A DNA stretch of 64,000 nucleotides from Portunus trituberculatus (lineage: Eukaryota > Arthropoda > Malacostraca > Decapoda > Portunidae). The notes under the pieces are model-generated. The model had not been told where the DNA came from. It searched no databases and saw only the letters and a list, made by a program, of their open reading frames with translations. Every line of letters starts with the position of its first letter. Positions within the stretch are counted from its first letter, which is position 1. The stretch is taken from contig NC_059294.1 in assembly GCF_017591435.1 (NCBI RefSeq), positions 11,515,104 through 11,579,103 on the forward strand, given 5' to 3'. This document shows, one piece after another, positions 25,592 through 38,273 of this stretch. A program made the position numbers and the translations under genes.

Positions 25592-25770
25592 AACCTTTCA
25601 CTGCTATAGTCGTCCTCTATTAGTACTGAAGTCACTGTAGTTAACTGTAAAGAGATTTATTTAATCTTTGCTAAGGTACAGAAGTACGTTTTGACTGTAG
25701 TACAAATATAAAAAAGCGTTGAAAATTGTAGATGATAATGGGAACAATTTACGACCAGTGAAAGGGTTAA
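25592..25770. mobile_element. Second small TTAA-type MITE family
   Basis: The left end AACCTTTCACTGctatagtcgt is mirrored by the right end acgaccAGTGAAAGGGTTAA, giving CCTTTCACTG inverted repeats extended by a second GTCGT match. The length is about 179 bp. The interior shares no obvious sequence with the eight-copy family, and there is no coding capacity. It is a single copy here, so family status is inferred. Confidence 0.6.
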
Positions 25771-26201
25771 CGTAGTGTGTTGATTATTTAAAGGCTTGAG
25801 TTTAAAAGGTCATGGTTCTTATTATTTCCATCATGATTATTTTTATTATAACCGCTATGTGTGCAGGTACTGGGGTAGTGGTGGTGGTGGAACGAAGAGA
25901 CAGTGAAACATTTGCGGTGATATATATTCTTTTTATGCAACTACGATAAGAATAACAACTCTCTTACGGTTCATATTATTTCATCATTATTATTGCTATT
26001 ATGTATTGCAGTGGAGTAGCATTACAGTAGAGGCGGTGGAAAGAAAAAGATAACCGAACACCTCGATACATTTCTCTTCACACTATGCTAAAATTAACGA
26101 CTGTCTCAGCATTAATGAATCTGATGACGCCACAAATTATTCCAGTGACAAGTTAAAGATGAGGTTTTTGGTCCGGCTTAGATTTAAATATATTACGGAG
26201 G

Positions 26202-26208
<7 letters not shown>

Positions 26209-26266
<58 letters not shown>

Positions 26267-26272
26267 AGAGAG
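26209..26272. repeat. (GA)n microsatellite
   Basis: A GA run with one AAG interruption near 26262. Confidence 0.96.
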
Positions 26273-26395
26273 GTCAATTAGATTCCAGAAGGTTAAATAG
26301 CATAATTATACCTTGGCAGTATTATCGAGCATTGCATGATTATCGGTGTTCGCCACAGGCTCCTTAAGACAAGAGGCATGGTGGCAGGGAGGGAG

Positions 26396-26615
26396 GGAAG
26401 GAGGGAGGGAGAGAGGAAGGCTGGGAGAGTAGAGAAAGAAAGGAGTAGATAAGAAGAAAAGGAAGGAAAACAATACGGGAAAGAGAAAAATGGAATAAGT
26501 AGAAAAGGAGGGAGGGAGAGAAGACGGCTGGGAGAGTAGAGAAAGAAAGGAGTAGATAAGAAGAAAAGGAAGGAAAACAATATGGGAAAGGGAAATGGAA
26601 GAAGTAGAAAGAGAT
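26396..26615. repeat. 107 bp tandem duplication, purine-rich
   Basis: CTGGGAGAGTAGAGAAAGAA begins at 26421 and again at 26528, followed by nearly identical GGAGTAGATAAGAAGAAAAG and GGAAGGAAAACAATA. The two copies differ by few bases, so the duplication looks recent. Confidence 0.88.
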
Positions 26616-27090
26616 AGTGAAAGAAAACAAGAAGGGGCAAAGGGGAGAGATGTGGACAAATGGGGGAATAATGTAAAGGGAAACGAGGGAAAAGTAATAG
26701 AAGTCAGGGTAAAAGTTATGGACGAAAGAGGAATAATGGAAGACAAAGAAAAGAATCGAAAGTAATTAAATAAATGATGTGGAAGGAAAGGATAAGAAAA
26801 GAGGAGGAAGGAGAGGACAGATGAGTACAGGGCAGAATGGAAAGAGATAAAGAAAAAAATTAAGAAAAGTAAGAGTGAGCAACAAAGACAAATAAACGTA
26901 AGAAAAAGAGCAAGAAAAGTAAGAAAGAAGAGGGAAAAAATAACGAAACAAAAGTACAAGACAATGATAAGGAATGCCATGATAAGAAGAGAAAGAGGAC
27001 AAAAGTAAACACAAGTCAAGAAGTAAAAAAGGAAGGAAGAGAGAGAAAGAGAAAGAAAAGAGAAAAAAGAGAGAGAAAGAAAACGAGAAG
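26616..27090. repeat. Purine-rich low-complexity block
   Basis: A/G-dominated + strand (GAAAG, AAGAAAAG words). The complementary frames read as poly-Phe/Leu/Ser artefacts. Confidence 0.75.
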
Positions 27091-27509
27091 GTGATGAGAG
27101 TAAAGCCGCAAATCCCCCCTTGGCAATACTACAAGTTCATTAAGGCACACGTCAAACAGTCTGTAATTACGTCGCTACCTGAACTCTGACATGCAAACAA
27201 ATGACTCCCGCGGGAAAACCAACGATGAAGAGCTTTTTCTCGAGCTACCCAAGTGGTGTCTATGCTGAGGGTGACTGCAGCGTCTTGTTACCCTCGCCGT
27301 GACAGTAAAAGTAGGAGATAGAGGTGGGGGAAGGAAGAAGAGTCGGTGATAATGCAAATGAGAGTAAAAAAACAGGGATAGGGAAGGAAGAAGAGAGGAG
27401 GATTGTGATGGTGGTGGATGGGGGAGGTACAAGGAAAGGAGAGGTTAAGAGGTATGGATGGAAAGAGGAAAGACTGTAAGGCGGAAGAGTTTGTGGTGTG
27501 ATGATGTCC

Positions 27510-27725
27510 TTGTCCTCCTCCTCTTTATCTTCGTGTTCCTCCTCTTCGTTCTCGTCCTCCTCCTCTTCCTCGTTCGTTCTCTTCTTCTTCTTTTTTTTCT
27601 TCTTCTTCTCCATCTCGTTGTTGTTGTTGTTGTTGCTCTTTTTCTTTTTTCTTCTTCTTCTTCTCCTCCTCCTCCTCCTCCTCCTCCTCCTCCTCCTCCT
27701 CCTCCTCCTCTCCTCCTCCTCCTCG
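27510..27725. repeat. CTT/GTT/CCT triplet cluster
   Basis: CCTCCTCTTCGT-type words, CTT triplets, a short TTG run near 27620, CTT again, then a pure CCT run at 27664-27724. Confidence 0.92.
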
Positions 27726-27855
27726 TAGCAAGATAAGGATTAGAATAACTCCTCTTTACTGAATATTGCAGAGTCAAGAGGTTTTACACCACAATCCAAA
27801 CTCATTCCTCCTTCCCAACACTATTAAAAACACTTCATTTCCTCTCCATAACACT

Positions 27856-27969
<114 letters not shown>

Positions 27970-28147
27970 TTTCCTTCCCTTTCTTATCTCCAGGTCGGTC
28001 TTCTCCCCTCTTTCTCTTCACCTCTGCTTCTCTCCACCTCCCCCTCTCTCTTCCAGTGTCTGCGCGCCTTAAGAGAGAGACTTGACAACCGACACCGATA
28101 GCCAGCATACCAGAAGGCCACTCATGCCCCTCATCCGACGCCTACAT

Positions 28148-28150
<3 letters not shown>

Positions 28151-28206
<56 letters not shown>
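28151..28206. repeat. (CT)n microsatellite
   Basis: A pure CT run. Confidence 0.97.
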
Positions 28207-28210
<4 letters not shown>

Positions 28211-28329
28211 TCAGAATTCTGCAGCATTCTTCGTGTTACAAGTGATTTAGTTCGTCTGTATGTATATTATTATTAGTGGTGGTGGTATTTTTATTTTTTT
28301 CAATTTTTATTTTTCATATTTTATTTTCA

Positions 28330-28332
<3 letters not shown>

Positions 28333-28359
<27 letters not shown>
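28333..28359. repeat. T run
   Basis: About 27 consecutive T. Confidence 0.95.
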
Positions 28360-28360
<1 letters not shown>

Positions 28361-28479
28361 CGTGCCAGTTTATCGTTTATCTCTGTACGTTGTAGGTAAT
28401 TTGTAAAACATGGAAGCATGCATATACTTAACTACACGACTGGGGAGATAAGGGGAAATTACTCTCCGCAACACACTTG

Positions 28480-28484
<5 letters not shown>

Positions 28485-28562
<78 letters not shown>
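28485..28562. repeat. (CT)n microsatellite
   Basis: A pure CT run. Confidence 0.97.
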
Positions 28563-28565
<3 letters not shown>

Positions 28566-28987
28566 GCTTTACCATTGCACGTGATATCTTTATGATATCT
28601 TCAGGTGAAGGGTTGACACTGACAGGCCTCTCTCTTCCCGGGAACCTCCGCCGCCCGATAAGACCTCCCTGTGTTCCGCTGCCCGATGCCATTCACCTCC
28701 CCAGGGCCTCCCATTCACCTGGCCGGCCTCCCTGTACCTCTTGGACGCGCTGCACCCATTTTCTCCACATGCCTCACCCATTCCTGTGCCAGTCTCCCCT
28801 CCCGGATACGCCGCTGCAGCCACGTCCCCCTCAGCCTCCCCGAATTGATGCCCCTAATATGCAACACCTTGATATGCGCGGCAGCGAGTTACACCAGAGC
28901 CACTCACGTGCATGAAATAACTCCATTAAGTGACTTGACAACGATGTATGGTTAATGAAGGACGATTATTCAGCGTATCACCTTTAC

Positions 28988-29029
28988 TACCACCACCACC
29001 ACCACCACCGACACGACCGACACGACCTC
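28988..29029. repeat. (CAC)n and CGACA words
   Basis: Seven CAC triplets, then CGACACGACCGACACGACC. Confidence 0.9.
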
Positions 29030-29379
29030 ACCTCCTCTCACTTATTCACTCAGCCTTACATGACCTTCCTTTGTGTTAATATTCCAATTTTTTTTTCTTC
29101 ACTCTACCTCATCCCGTGTGTGTCTCGTATCGATCCTTGGTTCTCTTTTTTTTTTTTTTTTTCCCCTTATAGACTGTGAGATTCTGTTACGGATGGCAAT
29201 AATGTGAGCTGCGGATTCTTCATTGCTTTTTTTTTTTTTTTACTGTATATCTTTCTATTTATCTTTTGGCAGCGTGTCTTTGCAGTGTGGAAGTCATGTG
29301 AGGTTTTCGTTTTTTCTCGTGTGCGTTTTGGAAGAGAAGGATGGAAGGGAGAGAAGAGGGAATGGGAGGGGAAAAGGCG

Positions 29380-29700
29380 ATGAGGAGGTGGAGCAAGAGG
29401 TGATAGTGGAATGGTGATGTGATGATAGGGAGTGGTTCTGGTGGCTGGTGGTGATTGTGGGAGGAGTGATGGTGGAAGGGAGTAATGATGGTAGTGATGT
29501 TGGTGGGAGAAACGGTAGTAAGAGTGATGGCAATGGCGGAAAGAGAAGGAATGTTGGTTAGTAATGGCCGTGGTGATGGTGGTATGAATAGTGGTCATTT
29601 GTGGTAATAGCGGTGATGGATTTGAAATAGTGGTTATAGTAGCAGTGGTGGTGGAAGCTACTCGTGATGCTGCTGTTGATGGTGGTAGTGGGCATAATAA
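29380..29700. repeat. Degenerate GGTGAT/GTGGTR repeat
   Basis: Irregular GTGATGGTGG, AGTGATGGTAGT and related words with few C on the + strand. No fixed period. Confidence 0.65.
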
Positions 29701-29730
29701 AAGTAGTGGTACAAACTGTTAATATTATTC

Positions 29731-29922
29731 TTAACCCCTTTAGAACTGGGACACATTTTTACCTCGAAATTTGTGTACGATTAGACCATTTTATTGACGT
29801 TAGGAAGATTAATGGCCAGTCTTTACTATTTAAATACCTCCATGAGTTATTGCAGCTGTATAAAATCACCATATAGTAAGCCGAAGGAATATGAAAACGC
29901 GTCAAGGTACTGAAGGGCTTAA
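29731..29922 (-). mobile_element. TTAA-flanked piggyBac-like MITE, copy 4
   Basis: This copy is inverted and slightly shortened (192 bp). It starts TTAACCCCTTTAGAACTGG and ends GTACTGAAGGGCTTAA. It lacks about 20 bp of the core around the 'gggtctatggaggtc' segment. Confidence 0.87.
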
Positions 29923-30237
29923 CGAGGGTAGTGGTAATAGTACGACCATAAATGCTGATAATGGTTATAGTGATAGCCATAAAGTGTAAATAGATGCTAG
30001 TAAGAACAAAAAAGGAAATAAAGGAAACTAAGAATAAAGAGAGGGTGATAGTAACGCAATAATGACGTGGATAGTTAGAATAGTAGTGGGTAATAGTAGT
30101 AGCAGTAGTCGAAGTGGCCAGTGTATAGCATTGGTGGGGGTGATAGTGGAGGAGCAGGAAGTACAAGCAGGCTGATCCCCGCACATGCCTACTTCAGCGC
30201 CTTCCTCTGGGTCGTGGCTTGTAATGGCAGCGGGCAG

Positions 30238-30288
30238 TCCTCCTCCTCCTCCTCCTCCTCCTTCTCCTCCTCCTCCGCCTCCTCCTCA
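30238..30288. repeat. (TCC)n tract
   Basis: TCC triplets with CTT and GCC interruptions. Confidence 0.94.
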
Positions 30289-30627
30289 TGTTATCCCGCC
30301 GGCATCGCACGCCTTCGCTCGTAACTTCGGACCAACACCTTCATTTGTCACCTGCGACACCTGCGGCGGCCTCACTCACCTCTCCCTCCCCTCTCCATGC
30401 CTCTCCCTTCCTCCTCCTCCTTTCTCTCTATCTCCTTCCTCCATTCACCTCCCTCCACCTTTTATGCACGAACTCAATGCTGCCGCCGCCATCATCATCA
30501 GCATCAGCATCACCAACCACCATCACCATCATCTTCTACCCTCCTTTCCTCCCTCCCTTGCTCAAGAACATGGTTAAGAACGTAAACAATATGATAGTGA
30601 CAAAAAAAGAAGAAAATAATAACAAAA

Positions 30628-30629
<2 letters not shown>

Positions 30630-30697
<68 letters not shown>

Positions 30698-30718
30698 AAT
30701 AGCAGCAGCAGCAGCAGT
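30630..30718. repeat. (GA)n then (AGC)n
   Basis: A GA run to 30696, then five AGC triplets. Confidence 0.95.
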
Positions 30719-30830
30719 GACAACATCATTATCAACAAGAAAACAAAACAACAACAACAACAATCACGACAAGAAAAGAACAACGCTAGATGTCACAACC
30801 ACAGTAATCACCATTGTTAGTGCCACTTAC

Positions 30831-31981
<1,151 letters not shown>

Positions 31982-32032
31982 AGCATTAATACTCTGTATG
32001 TTGCTCTGAAATACTCGTGTGTAGCTTTCTGG

Positions 32033-32265
32033 CTAACCTAACCTAACGTAACCTAACCTAACCTAACCTAACCTAACCTAACCTAACCTAACCTAACCTA
32101 ACCTAACCTAACCTAACCTAGCCTAACCTAACCTAACCTAACCTAACCTAACCTAACCTAACCTAACCCAACCTAACCTAACCTAACCTAACCTAACCCA
32201 ACCTAACTTAACCTAACCTAACCTAACCTAACTTAACCTAACCTAACCTAACCTAACCTAACCTT
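32033..32265. repeat. Interstitial telomere-like array (CCTAA)n / (TTAGG)n
   Basis: There are about 46 near-perfect tandem copies of CCTAA with rare CCCAA, CTTAA and GCCTAA variants. TTAGG is the ancestral arthropod telomere repeat. Here it is internal, with ordinary sequence on both sides, so it is interstitial rather than a chromosome end. Confidence 0.95.
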
Positions 32266-32319
32266 AGCATTAATAATCTATGTGTCGCTCTGATATGCTC
32301 GTGTATAGCTTTCTAGCGT

Positions 32320-32408
32320 AACTAATCCAATCCAACCCAACCTAACCTAACCTAACCCAACCTAAAAGTAACCTAACCTAACCCAAAGTAACCAAAACCC
32401 AACCCAAC
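32320..32408. repeat. Degenerate second telomere-like array
   Basis: Scattered AACCTAACCTAACC, AACCCAACC and AAAGTAACC units continue the CCTAA pattern in decayed form after a non-telomeric spacer. Confidence 0.85.
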
Positions 32409-32683
32409 TCCAGCAAAGGCAATTGTTGCTAGCTTGGAAACGCTGCCGCAGTCGTCTTCCTTATCATGTGAAGTGAATGTTTAGGATCCCGAGTGTGATA
32501 AAGGTGCGGACCGCGGCCAAGTGACATTGGGGTCGTGTTGCGCTGCTTGTGGAGGCATGATGTGCTTGTGGGAGTGAGGGTGGGAGGGTCGAGGGTTGGG
32601 TGATGGGGGGATGGAGGGGAATGAGGAGATGAGAAAAGTGTGAGGAGGGGAAGGAATAAATACGAATTTCTCCATATTTTATT

Positions 32684-32711
32684 GCTACTACTACTACTAC
32701 TACTGCTACTG

Positions 32712-32786
<75 letters not shown>

Positions 32787-32822
32787 GCACTACCACTAAC
32801 TCTGTTACCTCTACCACCACCT

Positions 32823-32893
<71 letters not shown>
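32684..32893. repeat. (CTA)n and (GA)n
   Basis: CTA triplets with GCT interruptions at 32684-32786, then a pure GA run at 32826-32893. Confidence 0.96.
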
Positions 32894-32896
<3 letters not shown>

Positions 32897-33159
32897 ACAA
32901 GAATGAACAAGCGAACAAGAAAGCAAAGCAACGGGAAGGTAATTTTAGCCTCTGCATTTTTTCACTTGGCGTTGGAAATGAGTGGTGGCCTCGATTCCAT
33001 CTTATCTAACAGAGTGGTGCGAGGCGGTGTTAGCGGCGCGCAGGTGGATCGTTACGTGTGTTGAGGGGACAGGTGAAGATGAGGCTGGTACTTGGAAACG
33101 ATGAAGGTTGAGGAGGTGGTTTGGAGCTGGGTAGGATAGGGAAGAAGAATAGTGACCTG

Positions 33160-33450
33160 GGGAGTTAAGGTCTTCATTATAGTGTCCTCACAGCTGGGTC
33201 CTCATAATAGGGTCTTTATAATGAGGTCTTTACCATTAGGGTCTTTACAACAGGGTCTTTACAACCTTCATAATAAGGTTTTCATAATTAGGTTTTAACT
33301 GCAGAGTCTTCGAAATTAGGGTCTTCATAGCAGGGTCTCACAGTAGAAACTTTAAAGCGGGGTCTTCATAGCAGGGTGCTCACAACAGGGTTTTCAAAAT
33401 AAGGGTTCTCATAACATTGGCGGCCTCACAACACTGCTCCTCACAACACA
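33160..33450. repeat. Degenerate minisatellite, unit near AGGGTCTTCATAATA
   Basis: More than a dozen imperfect ~15-17 bp units of the form RGGGTCTTCAYAACA or AGGGTCTTTACAAC follow each other, becoming CTCACAACA at the right edge. Confidence 0.85.
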
Positions 33451-33836
33451 CATTCCAACTTCTGCATGATCCACGTGTGCAGATAATAAATTGGCTGGAC
33501 CTTCTTTTTTTTTTTTGCGTTACCTGGTCTTGGTCTTACTTTTCTCTGGCGTGACTTCTTTTATCAACATTCTTCAGAGCAGCGGGTATTTTTTTCACCC
33601 TCTCATCCCCGGATCTAATTGTGTTTTCATGTAACCGTCAAGTGATATTATGCATTCTTTTGACTCCCGTTTCGTTGTCTCCCCCGCGCTGCAGTGTCGG
33701 CCCCAGCGGCTCCTGTATATGCTAATTATGGGCAAGTAGCAGCGGCGGGGACCTGGCGCTCTTGTGACCCTCGAGGCAGGAACCCGAAACATGCACGCTC
33801 AATGTAGAGTGTTGGTGAGGCGGGGCGAGGGGCATT

Positions 33837-33881
33837 AGGAGGAGGAGGAGGAGGAGGAGGAGGAGGAGGAGGAGGAGGAGG
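33837..33881. repeat. (GGA)n tract
   Basis: About 15 GGA triplets. Confidence 0.96.
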
Positions 33882-34382
33882 CGGAAGATGAAGAGGTATG
33901 TAAGAATCAGAGAATACACGAGACACGAACAATAAGAACATCATGGATTTTTATAGCTATGTACACTTTTATATAAGAGATAGAGAGAAAGTTTCCACAC
34001 CGCAAGGCCTCAGTGTTTAGTTTGCTACGAATCTTGCTACTCATCAAGTTTTAAATATGAATCGTAACGGGATGAGAGAAAGTTATGAGTGCAAGGAGGA
34101 AAACTCATTTAACGCACATCTGCCGTAAGATAATGAACAGTGACTTGGAAGAGGAGGATGAAGAGGAGGAAAAGGAGGAGTAGGAAAAGGAGAAGACGTA
34201 GGAGGATTACAACATGTTAAAGAAGGATAGCTAAACAGTAAAAATGCTTTAGTTTCTTGCAAGTCTGCTTGGAAACTATTGTTTAAACAGTCTGGAGAGG
34301 AAAGCATGAGGAACCGGAGGAATAGAAAGGAACTATTATATTCCTTTAGGCTGATGGAATTTGGGGTTAAGGACTAAATGAG

Positions 34383-34385
<3 letters not shown>

Positions 34386-34448
<63 letters not shown>
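34386..34448. repeat. (GT)n microsatellite
   Basis: A pure GT run. Confidence 0.97.
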
Positions 34449-34453
<5 letters not shown>

Positions 34454-35400
34454 TGAGATTGGATGGTATTGTTCTATTGATTGGTTATTGACGGCGCAAT
34501 GATATGATCACGTGTCACCGCTGGGATGAATGAAAAGGATAGAATATTAAGAATAAGAGTTGCAATGTGAGGAATTGATTATGATTATTAAGGATATAAT
34601 TCAAACAATTCAATGCTATGGTAGATAAAAAACAACAAATAAACATATAACAATGATATATGTGTAAATGTATAAATAAAGACAAAAATTATATGGATTA
34701 TGGTATGGTATGAAAGCTTACACTCCCTTTCCCTTCCCCTCTTCCCCTCAACACACACAAATGCTATCAACCTTTCATCACCTCATCCCTGCTCAACCTC
34801 AAATACCAACACGTAAACAGTCATGCAATCCAAAAGTTTGTGAGTTCCATGCAATTGTTGGGCTTATTAAAATCATACATAACCACTTAAATACGTTTAG
34901 GGATGGGGAAGAGAGAGGGAGAGGTAAAGACGGAGCGACAGGTTGAGGAGGGTAGGGGGACACACACACCTGACAGGAATCAATTAAGGTGTCGTGCAGG
35001 TGAAGATAATGAGCACCTCCCACCCAGGTAATGACGCCCGCGACACCTGCGTCTGGAATCTCTGCGCGCGCCCCGAGGAAGAGAAGAGGCGAGAGATGGG
35101 AGTGTGTATGTAGTGGAGTCTTTGGGGCAGTTCACGTTTTCTGTTAACTTCGCGTCCCTTTCATTCTGTTGGTCTCTATGCTTGCGATTCTTTTCTCTCG
35201 TTTTCTGTTGCCTCATGGTGAAATTGATTCGGTGATTAGATTAATGGATTACTGCTATATTTCTCTTCTTTTTTTTTAGTCCTATTTGATTTTTGTCCTC
35301 GCATTTTCCTTCAGCCATCAGTTATTTCTTATTGCTATTGTTATCTTTCTCCTCCTCGTGTATGTCCCCATAGTTTATTGATGTACAGTACACACCTTAC
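34449..35400. other. Low-repeat region, nothing recognised
   Basis: AT-rich to 34700, then mixed. No convincing frame. Confidence 0.5.
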
Positions 35401-35407
35401 TCTTTTT

Positions 35408-35429
35408 CCTCCTCCTCCTCCTCCTCCTC
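35408..35429. repeat. (CCT)n tract
   Basis: Seven CCT triplets. Confidence 0.92.
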
Positions 35430-35787
35430 ATTGCACAGCAGATGTTGCTTCATAAAACAGCCAAGATTACCTCAGGACACTAACTTGCCGTCTTCGTCTG
35501 GCTGCTGCATGGGAGGTGTGGCTCAAGGTGTGGCTCAAGGTGTGTCTTGTTCTCCTATGAGTTGTCCGCAGTAGGTATATTAATTCCTCCCTTTATCTCC
35601 CCGGTAAAGTAGCACCACCACGTTCCGGTATCATTTATTTAGTATTTCTTGCTTTTTCTTGAGGTTTTCTTTACTTGGGATTGTGTCTTGAAGTGTCTGT
35701 GTCGTGTGTTCTGTAGCCACGCTGGTAAAAATAAAAGTCTGTGTTAATTTACCTTTTGCCTTTATCTCCGTTGTCATCCTGTGTGTT

Positions 35788-35859
35788 CTCCTCCTCCTCC
35801 TCCTCCTCCTCCTCCTCCTCCTCCTCCTCCTCCTCCTCCTCCTCCTCCTCCTCCTCCTC
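35788..35859. repeat. (CTC)n tract
   Basis: About 24 pure CTC triplets. Confidence 0.97.
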
Positions 35860-35968
35860 TTTCTCCGCGCCGCTATTCCGTGAGATATAAGCGAGTGTCC
35901 TTCATGCTCCATTGGTCCCACAGGTGCTGATACTCCCCGCCAGGTGGAGAAATGTCCCCATGCTCCAC

Positions 35969-36006
35969 TTTTTTTTTTTTTTTTTTTTGTTATTATTATT
36001 ATTATT

Positions 36007-36048
<42 letters not shown>
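35969..36048. repeat. T run, (TTA)n and (GT)n
   Basis: About 20 T, six TTA triplets, then a GT run. Confidence 0.95.
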
Positions 36049-36051
<3 letters not shown>

Positions 36052-36102
36052 AAGTATGTAATGAAGGAAATGTAGTTTAATCTTCGAGTTGCGAATTAAG
36101 TA

Positions 36103-36148
36103 AGTTTGTCTGTCTGTGCGTTTGCTTGTCTGTCTGTCTGTGTACGAG

Positions 36149-36218
<70 letters not shown>
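36103..36218. repeat. GTCT words and (CT)n
   Basis: TGTCTGTCTG words, then a pure CT run from 36151. Confidence 0.95.
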
Positions 36219-36220
<2 letters not shown>

Positions 36221-36589
36221 ATAAACACACCATCTCACAAATAAAAACTAATACACCAATAAGCAAGAGGAAGCATCAGAGGCAAAGGCAACACCAGTTA
36301 AGTGCACGTATCCAGCGGTGCATTAAGATCAAGTGTATAAGATAGAGTCCCATGGCATCTTCCTCACTAGTCCAACACCCTTTAGCGACGCGCGCGGGCC
36401 GGGAGTGTTGGGGGAGTGTTGGGGAGTGCCTGGCGTGTCTCCTGCAGCGACGGTGGCAGGATAGTGATAGGCAAGCAGGTGACGTCGCGTTGGGGTGTGT
36501 TCTGCAGGGTGTCTGTGATATGTGATGTCTCCTGAAGGCGTTGTAGTTAAGGGTTTTAGAGTGAGTTAGTGTGAGTTAGTGAGTTAGAT

Positions 36590-36594
<5 letters not shown>

Positions 36595-36659
<65 letters not shown>
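36595..36659. repeat. (GA)n microsatellite
   Basis: A pure GA run preceded by GAGTTAGTGTGAGTTAGTGA words. Confidence 0.97.
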
Positions 36660-36660
<1 letters not shown>

Positions 36661-37300
36661 ATAATCCTTGGTGCTTTCAGAAATAACTAATGTTTTATCT
36701 CTTTTTTTCAATAATCTTGGTGGACTATATTAAAATGCATCACTCAGTCAGTCATACGTGGCCTTTACTCTAGCCATATTAATTAAGCCAGAGTTTCTTT
36801 TTGTGTGTGTATATAAAAGTATTCTTCCTAAAGCACACGATGAATCCGACAACTTTCCTTCTTTTTCCCCACACCAAGAGGAAGAACCACGTGGAGGAAA
36901 AAAAGAATAACAGTAACTTAACGAAGCGTGACTTACTTGAAATTCAGCAATGTGTTATGAGAGAACGAAACTAATTTGAAAGGGGAATGTAAATAGTGGA
37001 GATGGAAATATCGATGAGGCAAAACAAAGTAGCTGGTGTGTTGAGGATAATTAGAAAAATAAAAAAAATGAGGAATAAGGAAAAATTTGGTACCTGTGAG
37101 TTTGTGGAAATTGAGGTTTACAGGGAATTAAAACTGAAAATGTAATGAAACACACACACATATAATTTTTTTTTCGAATTCTTCCTGGTGGGTCTTTGAG
37201 TTTTTGTAGAGGTAAAGAAAAAAACAACAACTGACAATATGTTCGGGAAATGAAAGCTCGTAAGGTGGACAAGAAACTGAGGTGAGGAAAAGAAACGTCT

Positions 37301-37304
<4 letters not shown>

Positions 37305-37370
<66 letters not shown>
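37305..37370. repeat. (GA)n microsatellite
   Basis: A pure GA run. Confidence 0.97.
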
Positions 37371-37372
<2 letters not shown>

Positions 37373-37510
37373 AGATGGGCATGCTTGATTTTTCTTTTCA
37401 CATCTTAGGAAAAAAAAGTAAAATTTCGGCCATGAAATGTAACGTTCAATGGTCACGTTAAATTTTTTTTGCGTTGAATTTGACCAAGTGAAGATAATTT
37501 TTTTTACTTG

Positions 37511-37513
<3 letters not shown>

Positions 37514-37561
<48 letters not shown>
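37514..37561. repeat. (GA)n microsatellite
   Basis: A pure GA run. Confidence 0.97.
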
Positions 37562-37565
<4 letters not shown>

Positions 37566-38197
37566 CTAAAGAGGTGGAGTAAAGAAATTAAAAGAATGAA
37601 TAGTAACTGGGATCGAATCTAAGAAATAAGTGAAATAAACAAAATGAAAAGAAGCAAAAATGAATAAAAGAAAAATTGAAAAGATTACAAAGTGAGATGA
37701 AGCAAAGACAACAAAAGCACGTATAAAAAAAAAAAAAAAAATAGGCAGAAGTACTTGAGAAAATAATCAAAGAAAAAAAAGGAAAGATAAGAACAGGAAA
37801 CAAACAAAATAATATAGATCAGAATTAACCAACATAAATAATGAACCGAGGAAGCGAAGAGGAAGAAGAAGAGAGCACAAGAATAATAAAACTGATAATT
37901 AAAGGCGTTAAGCAGTTAGCAGTCTTATAGTGGGTAGATCTGATTGGAAAGATGGAGGGGAAAGCTGGCGGAGGAAGAAGTGAAAATTTTCCTCGCCCCT
38001 TTGGCACAGTCCTCGCCTTGCTGTCATGATGCGCCACCTTCCTCTCATCTTTACGAGGGTATCAGTGTCAGGGGCGGGCGGCTGGCAGATAAGACTAGTG
38101 ATACGGATAATATTTAATGTGAGTCTCGTAATTGGGAGAGATAAGCAACTTGGTGTTAGATGAGTTGTTTGTACATTGGCCCTTCCCTCTAGCGCTA

Positions 38198-38201
<4 letters not shown>

Positions 38202-38270
<69 letters not shown>
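38202..38270. repeat. (CT)n microsatellite
   Basis: A pure CT run. Confidence 0.97.

Positions 38271-38273
<3 letters not shown>

Larger units (their letters stand above)
31982..32408. repeat. Tandem duplication of spacer plus telomere-like tract
   Basis: A ~50 bp non-telomeric spacer starting AGCATTAATA and ending CGTGTRTAGCTTTCTRG occurs at 31982 and again at 32266, a period of 284 bp. Each copy is followed by CCTAA repeats. The whole therefore looks like two units of a composite satellite. Confidence 0.8.

Noticed and set aside
32033..32265. True chromosome end
   Set aside because: The CCTAA array is flanked on both sides by tens of kilobases of ordinary sequence, so it is interstitial.
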